A stretch of DNA of 64,000 nucleotides from Septoria linicola (taxonomy: Eukaryota; Ascomycota; Dothideomycetes; Mycosphaerellales; Mycosphaerellaceae): the NCBI GenBank assembly GCA_024114885.1, contig CP099429.1, forward strand, positions 1,674,001-1,738,000, written 5' to 3'. A program made the translations under genes and the position numbers. Below are positions 43,884 to 54,543 of this stretch, piece by piece (position 1 is the first letter of the stretch; every line of letters starts with the position of its first letter). The notes beneath the pieces were generated by a model. It saw only the letters and a program-made list of their open reading frames with translations. It was not told where the DNA came from and ran no database searches.

Positions 43884-45822
43884 TCAACCCACCGGTTTCC
43901 GCGGAATACTATGCTCTCTCCTCAAACCCCAATGTCTCCCACCAGAAGATGAAGTCGTACTACCTCCACCGATAGTACTCCCATCGTGCCGCGTGACATT
44001 CTCATAAGGACGCAGACCAGCCATTTCCGTTTGACCTCGATCGAGAGCAGCTTGATTTTTGGCGTTTGCGATGGCGGCTTTCTCGGCGTTTTTGCGAGGG
44101 AAGCGCGTGTCGATTTCGTTGTTGAGCGTGCCGCGGAGGGTTTCGCCGACGCCCTGAAGACAAACCCAGTCAGTATGGTGGGATGAGTACGAAAGGAGGG
44201 GAGGGATGACTCACGTGGATGCCTTTTGCTGCGGCCTTGAGACTGCCAAAGGTGGAGGTAGGAGCAGATGGTGTGGCGGATGGAGCTTGGCTGGCGCTTG
44301 CACTGGGGGCGACGGATGAGGTTTCGGACATGCTTTCGATTGTAGACAGGCCGCCGTAGGATGAAGGTGGACCTGGTGAGTATCCGTAATGGTAGCCTTC
44401 GTGTTGGCTGCCTAGATGACTGAAGCTTGCGGCGCTGGGGCTGAAGATGGAGCCGTTGCCTGGTCCTGGTGGTGGGGCAGCGGTGTAATCTCGATAATCG
44501 TCTGGTCCGTGAGGATATGACTGAGGGCCAGTTGGCCGAGGTGGAGGAGGGAACGGTGCTGGCTGGCTATGCTGGGCTTGAGGTTGCGAGAGGCCAAGTG
44601 CAGGATGCTGACTCTGTGACCATTGTCGTAAGTTGCCGCTAGAGCTGTTCCTTCTGAGCTCTTGTGATGGTCGGACGGGTGCAGCATGCTGAGGTTGGGG
44701 TTGTGCGATGCCTTGACCGAAGCCGCTTTGTGGTCCTTGCTCTTGCGACCACGCCTTGAAGCCGCTACTGGGGCTATGTCTTGTGGGTTCCTGCGAGAAT
44801 GGCGGGACTGGACGAGCATCCTCTGGCGCAGGTGGCAGGGTAGCTGGTGCATTATTTGGTGGCGATGGATTCGCTGATCTGTTGGGATACGAGAAGTTCG
44901 CTCCAAAATTGCTGCCCACGACTGGACTCGAGGGTACTGGCTCCACAGTCTCAATTGAAGGACGTTCATATTCCCGAGATGATCGCTTTGGACTCTTTGC
45001 TGGCACGTTTGGAGCATCCGGTATCAGGCTTGTGTTAGAAGTCTGCAAAGGCGTTGGCGCGGGTGGAGTGTGCCCCCGCGTGGCTGTTGTCGACAATGGT
45101 GCTGGCGCATCCATACTGGAGCGTACTGGTGCTGGGTCTGCTGGCATTTCAGATACCGTACTACCATCTCGAGGTCGACCACTTATGGCGGCCGGTGTTG
45201 GCACTGGTGCTGCGCTCGTGGCCGCAGCAGTAGTTGTCGACCCAACCGGAACGGTATTCACATTCGTCCTGAGCTCTTTCTTGCCATCCCTGCCGCGGAC
45301 TAGTGTGGTTGTGGTGGTGGTCGTAGTTGTAGTCGTGACTGTTGAGACAATCTCTCCAGTGTCTTCGTCCAGCACATCTCCTGTTGTCTCGTTCACTGCC
45401 AGATTTCGATCCTTCGCAACACCCTCAATCTGGCCATCATTGTGAACTGGGACGATATTGTTCGACATGTCAGATCGCGAATTGGAAGGCGCGTCGCTGC
45501 TAGCATATGCTGAGTCGTGTACTGGTCCGCTCATGGGCGACATCACTGTCGGAACAGTGCTCGAGCTGTGAGTGTTTCCGTTGCTCGTGGTGTTGGTGTT
45601 CGGCGCCAGCAGATCGCTGGAAGGATTCGTGCCCGTCGTGCTGCTTTGCTGGAGGACATCTGACGAGGCATTCGAAGATTGTGCTGTCGTGGGCTTCTCT
45701 TTCCTTCTGAAGATACCGCCGAGGCGTCCTCTCTCTTTCTTTGGTTGCATCGTGTCTGTATCGCTGCCGTCTGTAAGGCCTCTGTCTTGTGATGGGTTAC
45801 GCTTCTGCAGCTTGTTCACCAT
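43884..45822 (-). CDS. Low-complexity Pro/Ser/Gln-rich protein of unknown function
   Basis: Two exons, 44215-45822 and 43884-44153, with a 61-nt intron (GTGAGT...TCTTCAG, phase 0), give 625 residues. I do not recognise a domain. The N-terminus is basic (ERGRLGGIFRRKEKP), a polythreonine run follows (encoded near 45305-45350), then about 350 residues rich in Pro, Ser, Gln and Gly. The only segment that looks structured and conserved is at the intron: SLKAAAKGIHGVGETLRGTL, then NNEIDTRFPRKNAEK, a short amphipathic helical motif in exon 2. The protein is probably largely disordered. It could be a cytoskeletal or signalling adaptor, but nothing in the sequence proves this. Confidence 0.65.
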
Positions 45823-46964
45823 TACGGCGTAAGGGTAGTGCTATAGATATGACGAGGACTGGGGTAGTATGAGAGTATGCAGGGAAGAGAGACTGAAACA
45901 TTGCAGAAGCATGTAAAGAGAACCAACCCACTGCATGGCCTACTCGTGCCCGCCATGTTGTCAGGAAACTGGGACAAGCTCCATCCACGGCGTCAAGTGA
46001 TGTCACCGGGGTGTAGATCGTGCATATGGCTGCGGAGCTGCGTCCTTCGGAGGAGAACCTCTGATCGAGCTTCAAATGGTGAATGGAGCGTGCAGTGCGC
46101 CTGTGGCATATCTACTGTTATGTGCATCGCTCGTTGTCCTCGAGGTCGTACTGTGGTAGATAATGCTCGTGCTGCTCGTGGCGGAGCTGTACCGCAGGCT
46201 ATGAGCTTCGTCGCCAGGCTCTGAGGATGTGCAATACTCCGGACGTCTCTCGACTTGATGGTGTTTCTCGTTTTTCTGCACGTTCTATGATGTGGTTGTC
46301 GGCCAAGTGAAGCAGTGGTCTGAGTCGCAAGGTTTGCGCCTACGGAGGGCTTCCAAGACATGCTCGGCAGCAGGTCCGCTTGCACAACGGCGTTCATAGA
46401 TAAACTCACCATCGCCAATATCTTTAGCACTCTTGCAATCGTAGAGATATGCGGTATCTCGATCGATTCCGATGATACCGAGCATACTATCTTCCTGGAA
46501 ACGTAATTTGATGATTCCCAGCTCTGTGGAAACGAAGACAGTATGCTATCCATACAGGTCTCTAGTCATCTTCTAGGAAACCTACATTTTCAAGAATCAG
46601 CTAATTCGAAATCACGACATCAATGCCTCAATACGACAGATACCACCTCAAGAACTTACAAGCAATACACAGTGATCAAGATCTATCGACTGAATGCTTA
46701 CTTGGCGTTTTCGAACATCGTCGTCGCCGTCGCCATTTTCCCAGAAGTAAATTTAGTCAACCCTAAGCGCTGGAATCGCAATCGCAAACAGCGACCATGA
46801 CGAACGCCTCAACACAACGCAATAAGTCGAGACGACGTGCACATTCCCTTGATAAGCGAGGTAGGATCCAACATGCATGGACAAGTATCTAAGTCTTCAT
46901 CGCGACTGAACAGCGATCTCGACATTCCACCGGTCTTCCGCCACATGCTTCAGCAACGAGTCGA
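45823..46964. other. Intergenic, no firm gene
   Basis: About 1140 bases. A minus-strand frame at 46285-46530 (with LGIIKLRFQEDSMLGIIGID) looks somewhat protein-like and follows a good TTCCACAG acceptor, but I could not build a consistent spliced gene for it. Confidence 0.3.
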
Positions 46965-49742
46965 TCAACCAAGACCAGCAGTACCAATCCTCATGATCTG
47001 CTCCACAGGCACAGTACGTCCATCGTTGTCCTTGCCGAGACCCATGCCCTTCGTCCATCCATGTTTCGCCATCAGCTTCGCACCGAAGCTCATATGACTG
47101 ATCTCGGGAGCAGCACCACCAACGACTTCACCATGTCTAACAGTGACTGCATCCTTACTGAAGCCACCACCCCTACCAGGACCTTTGCTGGCCTTCTTCG
47201 CGAACTTCTTAGCTGTCGCGCGGTTGGAAAGGAAGCCTCGCGACGAAGCTTGGATGATTTTCATGAAGATCTCATCCGAGTACTCGCCTGTTCTCGAAGT
47301 CTTCGATATGACTGGGAAGCGGGTCTTACCCGCGCCCTGTGACCGAGAAGTGAGATTCAGAGCATTGCAGATGTTGTGCAAAGCTGCACGATCTGTCTTG
47401 TCCATAGGCGGGAAGGAGCGCTGCTGAAGCTCTTCGTCCTGCAAGAAGTCTCGGAGCTCGTCGTGCACCTGACGCATGTTCATTCCAAGTGGGTACTTCG
47501 TGCCCAGATGAGATCTGCCCTTCTTGCCAGAAGAGCCCAACAAGCCCTCACGACGAAGCTCCTCACGCTCGAGCTTCTTCTGTGCCTTCTTCGATCTATC
47601 CTTGTTCCACTGCTCCGAAAGTGACTGCTTGAGGTCATCGTCCGAGATGATTTCGAGCTCTGCAGGTAGCTGGCCCTTCCTGCCCTTCTTCAACGGCCGC
47701 AGCGATGGGCGCTCGAAGTCCATAATATCGAAGCCATTCTCGCCATACTGCTCGACAGTATCCGCCAGGAGTGAAGCACTGACAAAGTTGTTCTTCTTAT
47801 CACGGGCGCGTTTTCGCATGCCGTTCTTGTTCGGCACTCGCCCAGGTGCAAGATTCGTGAGGTTGGAAAGACCGTGCCGAGCAGCATTAACATCGCCGAA
47901 GCCATCATCGGAGCCGTACATGCCATCATCCAGCATGAGCTCATCTCCGTCCATGCCAAACTCCTCCTGCTTAGCCAGTAGCCGTGCGATCTGCTCATCG
48001 GTCATCATGTCGCGACGACGTTGCCGGAGATCCTCTTCGTCCTCCCACATCTCTCGCTCATTGTAATCGAGCTCAGACTCCAGACCATCAGAAGACAATT
48101 CGTCCATGTCTGGGTTGATGGAAGAGCTGCCGTCCGTGTCGCTGTCATCGTCCACGCTCTCCCAGTCGCCATTGGTATCATCCTCGTCCTCATCGTTTAC
48201 GTGCATATGTTTCAGCAACTCGTCGTCCGGAACCTCGCGACCGTCGACCATGAGTGAGGGCCGGCTCAGCGTCGCGGTGGCCTTTAGATTGGCAAGGAAC
48301 GCCTCCTCGCTCGGATCACCCGCCTGATCATCCATTTGCGCGATGAGGTTCTGCATGTAGTCATCATATGCGGCCTCGCCATCGCTGTCTTCCTCATCCG
48401 AAGTGATCGTGGCTCGAAGTGCGCGATTATCCTTCTTTCTGCCGCGCTTACCTCGTCGGTCACTTCTCGATGTGCTTGTGCTGGTGCTGGCCATGTCTTT
48501 ATCTGCTTTACCACCCTTCTTTGCCGCCTTCTTCGCCTGTAGAGTCGTCCTCCAGTCTGATTGCAGCGATGCGATTGTATCCTCTGCGCTCATCTCCGAC
48601 TTACTCGACTTCGGATCTGCAAACTTCACCTTTGACGGCTTCGCTGACGAGCTATCATATGCGTCCTGCTCAGACTGCGTTGGACCAAGGTCAGGCCGCG
48701 GTAGGCCTTTCTTGTTCTTCCAGTACGGCTTGTCTGGAGCAGGTATCCACTCGTCTTGCGGCCGCACGCTCAAGTCGTGCTTTGAAGGTGCTGAGCCCCA
48801 GCCCGAGAGTTCTGATGTCGTGCTCTTCGCTACAGCTGGTGATGGCTTCGACGCGGTAAACTTGCCACTCAAGGCGCTCAGTAGGTCGTCGGTCGGATGT
48901 GGGCTGGGTCGAGGTTGTCGGTCGTTGATCGTTGTGGATTGCTGTGGTCGTGCAGGTGGAGGAGCTGAGAATGGGTCATCGACAACCGTAGCCTTACTAC
49001 GTCCCTTGAAGATGACGACTTCCTCGCTGGAGTCAGATTGAGCAGGAGATGGTTCGCGGACAGGCCTCTTGCCCTTCGCTTTCGAGGAGCGGGCTTTTGT
49101 CGCAAGACTCTCATCGCCAACGGTATCCACCATGAATTGTATCTCTGGAGAAGGCTCTCTCGCAGGTTCTGCCTCAACAATTACTCGCGTCTCTGTGCTT
49201 TCTGTCGTCGCGTCAGAATCAATGTCCATAACCTCTGAGCTGTCGAGCACCATATTTGCCACACCGTCTTCAGTGCTCTCAACGTCAGCGTCTATGCGGA
49301 TATTGGTCTGAATTGCGCTGTCGTCAATATCGATGTTGTCGTCGTCGTCGCTGTCGTCGTCCTGGAGGTCATTGGCTGTGCTCATGTCTGTCTCGTCAAG
49401 TTGTTGATTCCTCTCATCCACGGCCGACTGCGGAACGCCTGCGCGCACGAAGGAAATGGCCTGGTGGCGAAACTTCATATTTGCGCTTGAAGGTGTACCA
49501 AAACCTGCAGGCTTTCCCTTCGCGCCACTGAAGCCCTTGAACTTGACGCGGTTGTCCTCGTCTGCAATAGTTTAGCATGCAGACGTGAAGATGTGGCGTC
49601 AGTTGTGAGGGCATGACCGACCCCAATCACTATCGTCGTACTGCGAATAGTTGTGACGCGGCGTGCTATGTGCGCTGCCATTGATTCCTTTCGCTTTCTG
49701 CTTCTTGCCAGCCCGGCCTTGGGCCTTCCCCTTCTTGCCCAT
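46965..49742 (-). CDS. SQS1: SQS1-like R3H/G-patch protein
   Basis: Two exons, 49622-49742 and 46965-49561, with a 60-nt intron (GTCGGT...TTGCAG, phase 1), give 905 residues. The protein resembles fungal Sqs1 (Pfa1), a G-patch cofactor that stimulates the DEAH helicase Prp43 in splicing-factor release and 20S pre-rRNA maturation. Exon 1 encodes the basic start MGKKGKAQGRAGKKQKAKG. The middle is long and acidic. Near residue 760 an R3H-like region appears (MDKTDRAALHNICNALNLTS), and the C-terminus carries the G-patch: FGAKLMAKHGWTKGMGLGKD. The order basic N-terminus, acidic middle, R3H, C-terminal G-patch is characteristic. The start is chosen at 49742 because the lysine-rich motif follows. 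Head to head with ATG4, 515 bases apart. Confidence 0.87.
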
Positions 49743-50257
49743 TGTGCTGAACTTCCCTCGAGATTGATGTCTCGAGTTGGGGATGCCAAAGAGTGAAAGT
49801 GCTTGAGCCCTATGGATATGAGCTAAGCTCACTGTTGAACACGAAAGAGTGGCAAGAGAGTGACAGTCAAGACAAGTGAGAGGTGGTCAAAGAAAGTCGA
49901 CGGTCGAGCATCCCGATGACTGCATCATACGCTTGCCGGGACCCTGTGCTGCATCTGACATCCCACTCGCGCTGGCTGCCGATCAATCCAGGCACAAACG
50001 CCGCCGCATCGCGCCAGCACCTCTCAGCTGCCCGCCATCGTGTGACTCTTCACGAGCGACTGTACACAACGTGGAAGTAGCCTCGTCCTACTGATACAGC
50101 CCTACGTATTGCGCTTCAGTTACGGCTAGGCTCTGACACCCGCCTCCCCGCTGGCTCCTATCACATGCACTTCATGAGGGCGCGTGAACACCACTAGATC
50201 AGATAGCAGTAAGCTGCAATCGACTTCATCGAAACAGCTACGCTGCAATCAGTAGCC
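49743..50257. promoter_or_regulatory. Divergent promoter SQS1/ATG4
   Basis: About 515 bases between the two divergent start codons. No specific element identified. Confidence 0.4.
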
Positions 50258-51648
50258 ATGAACGAGTTCGCCCGCTTCTCCAAGCGGGCAGTCGAATACC
50301 TCTTCGATCGCCCAGCTCGCAACGAGGACATGTCGCCTATCTGGTGCTTGGGACGCTCGTACGAGTCGGACTATCAACCAGATCGTCCAGCATCTTCAGG
50401 CGGTGCTCTGCCAGGCACATCGCCATCAGCACAGTCAGATGCATCCCATGCCGACAGTGCCGTCGTCACAAAGGCAGGCAACACACACGACGAGCACAAG
50501 GTAGAGAATGACGACGAGCTGGTCAAGAGCTTCGATCAGGTGCAGCTTAGCAAGTCTATGGACGAGGAAGATCTCGGCTGGCCTTCTGACTTCATAGACG
50601 ACTTTGAATCGCGAATATGGATCACCTACCGAGATGGCTTTCCCCCAATAGCCAAGTCGAGTGACCCAGCAGCGGGCTCGAAGATGTCCTTCACAACGAA
50701 GCTGCGAAGTCTGACAAACCAACAGGGATTCACGTCAGACACTGGCTGGGGATGTATGATCAGAAGTGGGCAGTCATTGCTGGCAAATACCCTTGTTTTG
50801 CAGAGACTAGGCAGGGAGTGGAGGAAGGGTCAACGTGCAGAAGAGCACAAGAGCATTCTGTCTCTCTTCGCCGACACACCAGAAGCGCCATTCTCGATTC
50901 ACAAGTTCGTTGAACATGGTGCACAGGCATGTGGCACATATCCTGGGGAGTGGTTCGGGCCAAGTGCTACGGCCAGGTGCTTACGGTAGGTGTGGTGGTC
51001 ATGTGAACACCGGCAGTGCTGACAAGCTACAGAGCTCTTACCGACAAGTATCATGAAGCTGGCCTGCGAGTATATGCACGACCGAACGACAGCGACGTAT
51101 ATGCAGATGCTGTCATTGAAACAGCAAGTCAGAAGGACGCCGATGACAAGTTCCAGCCTACCTTAATTGTTCTAGGCATCAGGCTCGGCATTGAGAAGGT
51201 CACTCTGGCATACCACGCAGCACTGAAAGCGGTACTTGAGCTGCCTCAAAGTGTCGGAATCGCTGGAGGACGTCCGAGCAGCAGCCACTACTTCCTCGGA
51301 CACCAAGGCGATGCATTCTTCTACCTAGATCCTCACACCACACGACCAATGCTCTCGCCTCAGCCTTCCGCCGAAGATGTCGACACCTGCCATACGAGAC
51401 GGATACGGAAGCTGCCACTGTCCGAGATGGATCCCTCGATGTTGCTTGGCTTTCTCGTACATTCAAGAGACGAGTTCGAGCAGTGGAGGAAAGCAGTGTC
51501 AGATCTGCCGGGAAAGGCAATCATTCACATCCACGAGACGGAGCCAAAGTATGCCACAGGTAGTGAGCGGCCTGAAGCGATAGACGAAGTGGAGACGATG
51601 GATGAGACCCTGGATGATGAGGATGACGATGAAGGTGAAAAGATATGA
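50258..51648 (+). CDS. ATG4: Autophagy cysteine protease Atg4
   Basis: Two exons, 50258-50985 and 51033-51648, with a 47-nt intron (GTAGGT...CTACAG, phase 2), give 447 residues. Atg4 is the C54 cysteine protease that processes Atg8 and later releases it from phosphatidylethanolamine. Visible: FESRIWITYRDGFPPI, FTSDTGWGCMIRSGQSLLAN with the catalytic Cys (about 166), GEWFGPSATARCLRALTDKY, GIAGGRPSSSHYFLGHQGD, and FFYLDPHTTRP with catalytic Asp and His (about 342 and 344). The N-terminal start MNEFARFSKRAVEYLFDRP is typical of fungal Atg4. The tail is very acidic (DETLDDEDDDEGEKI). Strong call. Confidence 0.95.
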
Positions 51649-52141
51649 TGAATCTTGGAACCTAAGCATGGGAAATGATTGAGACGTGTTATGACGGGAC
51701 TTTTGGCGCGTGAGTGGCTCTTCTGGATGAGCATATTGAAGCGTTCTTGCATGGAGGATATGGGAATGGCGCAGAGTCGGCCATGGTTGTACCGAGGCCA
51801 GACCTAAAGGTGCGATAGACAATGGAATTGAATGAGTTCGGACCTGTAGAGCGCACTTGTTTCTCATGATTCGACGCGTATACGCGAGATTGACGCGGTG
51901 ACTTGGCAGTGGTCTGTGCAGGAAAGAGCGGTTCAACTCCAGTTTCGTGATCTCTTCTCGACTTCCCACATATCACTTATGCCTACTGCCCGCTACACGA
52001 ACGCGTAGGATGCGGCAGTCAAAGCTTCCAGACCAAGGTGATCTGCTCTGACATGGACTCACGCTATGCATCTGTCCTTGTCCTAGGTCAGAGAGAAAGT
52101 CAACCTCGAACCCGCCGCAATCTTACCACACTTCGACAGAG
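51649..52141. other. Intergenic, no gene seen
   Basis: About 490 bases between the ends of ATG4 and the disrupted gene. Only short frames. Confidence 0.4.
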
Positions 52142-53095
52142 CTAGAGCTGGACGAGAGAGTGAAGTCCAGCAACCTTTCGACTTTCGAAATGCACCAGAC
52201 TATCGCGGAGATCGGCGTAGTCTTTAGCGAGCTGAGGAATGTCGGTGCCAAATGTGATGTGGTGAATCACGTATGAGCGATCAGCGCATGGCTTTTTCTG
52301 TAGCTGCTTTTCGAAGCTGTTAAACGGTCAGCAGGACAATTTCATCAGGAATCGACTTACGACACACAAGTCTTTCGCAATGCCAGTCTTCAGCACCAGA
52401 CAGAATCCGTTCCCGAAAGTCATTTCCAGGTTGAGAAATCTACTGCCATGGTCTTCCATTTTCTCAAGGTGCCTGCGGATGCTGTCCTTGCCTTCACCGC
52501 GGAGCCGATTTTGCTGCAACCATGATGCTACCTGCTCAAGAGGTAGCACGCTCCGCCCATATTTTGCACGAGACTCGTTGAGTGCCTTCCTATACTGTAC
52601 GAGAACAACACAAGCCAGACGCTTGAGCATGCGAGGCTAAGCGCCATCGCGTAAGATCTCGGCCGCTCTCCAAGTGAGCAGCAAGTGTTCATGACCTTCT
52701 ATGGTCGGGGCGACAGCGGGCATAACGAGGTCCCAAAATTTGGCCGGATCCTGCAACCACTCTTGAGCATTTGCTTCAAGCTCAGCTCTCCCATCGTCCG
52801 GCATGTCTTTGTAACCTTCGATCTTGGCAAGCCTCTCGCGCTCTGGCTGACCTCTGCCCCGAATGCGATACCACATCGACTCTCTCACATCGCCACGGTC
52901 CTCTTGTTCTGTCTTCACTGCGTGGACAACATGGTCCAGACAAACGGCGTCCTTGAGCCCTTAGCATGACCATCTCCGGACGTTTTCTTAGTGGCAACGT
53001 ACCAATGTCGTGTCACCTGAACGACAAATGTTCATCAAGGCAGCCAACGTGGCTCCAAATGCCTCAGGAGCTGCGGACATGATTGAGAATGCCAT
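52142..53095 (-). pseudogene. Unknown three-exon gene interrupted by a stop codon
   Basis: A continuous minus-strand protein of 281 codons can be assembled from three exons: 53017-53095, 52368-52959 and 52142-52316. The introns are 57 nt (GTGACA...GCTAAG) and 51 nt (GTGTGTC...AACAG). The frame is kept throughout except for one TAG at 52637-52639, between WRAAEILRDGA and PRMLKRLACVVLVQY. The encoded sequence is balanced and helix-rich (for example AKIEGYKDMPDDGRAELEAN and VIHHITFGTDIPQLAKDYAD) and looks like real coding sequence, but I recognise no family. The splice sites are weak, so the model is tentative. Either the gene carries a nonsense mutation or a downstream start at 52630 gives a shorter protein. 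Confidence 0.4.
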
Positions 53096-53548
53096 TCATC
53101 CGCGAGAGAAAGATGCGCAGCATGTTACATATGCCACGAATGTTTCTGTGCCAAGAGGCAGCGGAACAAGCTATGCTGGGCGTGATTGGTCAAAGCTCGC
53201 AGAGTTGCGCTAAAACACCGTACGGGCAGCGCGATAGCTGCAAATCTTGGAAACCCCGGTTCTGGCTGCGTGATCTTCTTGATTGCATGCTGTTTTATCG
53301 ATCAGCCTGAGTTGTCGGCTTGCGTACCGCGATCACAGCTTGTGCAATGACCACTCACAACCCAAGGTGCTCTTCGAGACTGCAGAGTACTCTGAGGTGT
53401 GACGGCATTGAGACTATGCACACTGACCTCATGGCCAAAGACATACATGTTTGGAGGAATTCATTAGAGAGGTCGTGTGGCACCCTTTGCATCTATGTTA
53501 CGTTCAGGCCGGACATATTGCCCAGCCATCTCGAGGTCCACTCCAGTT
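53096..53548. other. Intergenic, no gene seen
   Basis: About 450 bases between the divergent disrupted gene and the dsRBD gene. Short frames only; it must hold the promoter of the dsRBD gene. Confidence 0.35.
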
Positions 53549-54317
53549 ATGTCGGAGAGCGAACCATTCTCTCAGCGCACGGACGATGCTTCCACAGGCG
53601 ACTCTGGTATCGAGCCTCCCATGCCAGATGTCGACAGGCGAGCGTATCATGCAAGATGTGCTTGGCTTGGTAGACACCTATGTACCTCGCTTCTGGCAGA
53701 GACCGTTTTCAGAGATGCCAGCGACTCGTGCACTGGCACAGACCTCGATGTACGACCATGAATGGCCCAGAATACCAGTCTTAGCTGACCCTCCCCAACA
53801 GGCAGGGCTACAAGCCGCATTCATTGATTTTCCCTACTATGAGTGTCTCGAGAAGATTGACGGCTTAAAGACCTTTCAAGTAGACAGCAGCTCCGATGGC
53901 GGTACGGAGGACATGATCAAGACTTTCATGACTAAAGTCGGTCTGATCGTGGACCAAGGCGACAGCGAGATGCGCCGCAGACTTAGCAATCTTATACAAA
54001 GTCGTGGTACCTCAACCTTACCCGTCAGAGGCATAGAAAGTGGACCGCCGTCTCCGCCAGCTTCCATAGACGCAGATCTTCATGCGGAAATCCCGCTAGC
54101 ATTCTGCACTATGCGGCTGCAGGAGTGGTGCACAAAGCGCGGCAAAAGCGTTGAATATGAGGGCAGGCAGCTGAACCTGGATCCTGTTCGCTGGGAAATG
54201 ACCTGCAAAGTGGACGGCACGGTGCACACTGCACATGCGCGTACGAAGGGTCAGGCGAAGCACATTGCCTCGAAGAATGCTTGTGAGGAGCTTGGCATAG
54301 ATGTCTCACGTACTTGA
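53549..54317 (+). CDS. Double-stranded RNA-binding domain protein (5' end uncertain)
   Basis: The C-terminal 68 residues look like a dsRBD: MRLQEWCTKRGKSVEYEG, a strand at WEMTCKVDGTVHTA, and the second RNA-contact helix GQAKHIASKNACEELGI, which keeps the 'K..A...A...' pattern. The upstream 140 residues contain no known domain. The start is unclear. A protein-like stretch beginning at ATG 53549 (MSESEPFSQRTDDASTGDSG) is in another frame and would connect by an intron at 53630-53699 (GTCGAC...TGGCAG, weak donor) to the main frame, giving 232 residues. Alternatives are starts at 53586 or 53628 in the main frame. The next gene, 226 bases downstream on the same strand, encodes a deaminase. The dsRBD call is by pattern only. 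Confidence 0.6.
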
Positions 54318-54543
54318 TCAGACGTTTCACTGCACGCGCCACATTTGTGATCATTGCGTTCGACAGTTTCGACAATGTTGCAGTAACCATTGCGAGTCCT
54401 GCAAAAGCCGTTGATCATGCACACTGATGTCACTCTCCGGGTGCTATGGTTCGCTGTCAAGACCGGCTGTTGTTCTCTGCCCGTAGTACGGTACTAAACT
54501 CAAGCGCCTCGCATACGTTGAAGATGCTCGCTAAGCGCAGCTA
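54318..54543. promoter_or_regulatory. Spacer between dsRBD gene and deaminase gene
   Basis: Only 226 bases separate the dsRBD stop from the deaminase ATG, in the same direction. It must serve as terminator of one and promoter of the other, unless they are co-transcribed or spliced together. Confidence 0.35.

Noticed and set aside
44412..45445. Long frames on both strands over the low-complexity gene
   Set aside because: Caused by Pro/Ser/Gln repeat composition; the chosen frame has a good start, an intron and a structured C-terminus.
46285..46760. Possible small spliced gene (MATATTMFENA exon at about 46,700-46,734 joined to LGIIKLRFQEDS frame)
   Set aside because: The second exon looks protein-like and has a good acceptor, but no donor/acceptor combination keeps the frame, and no family was recognised.
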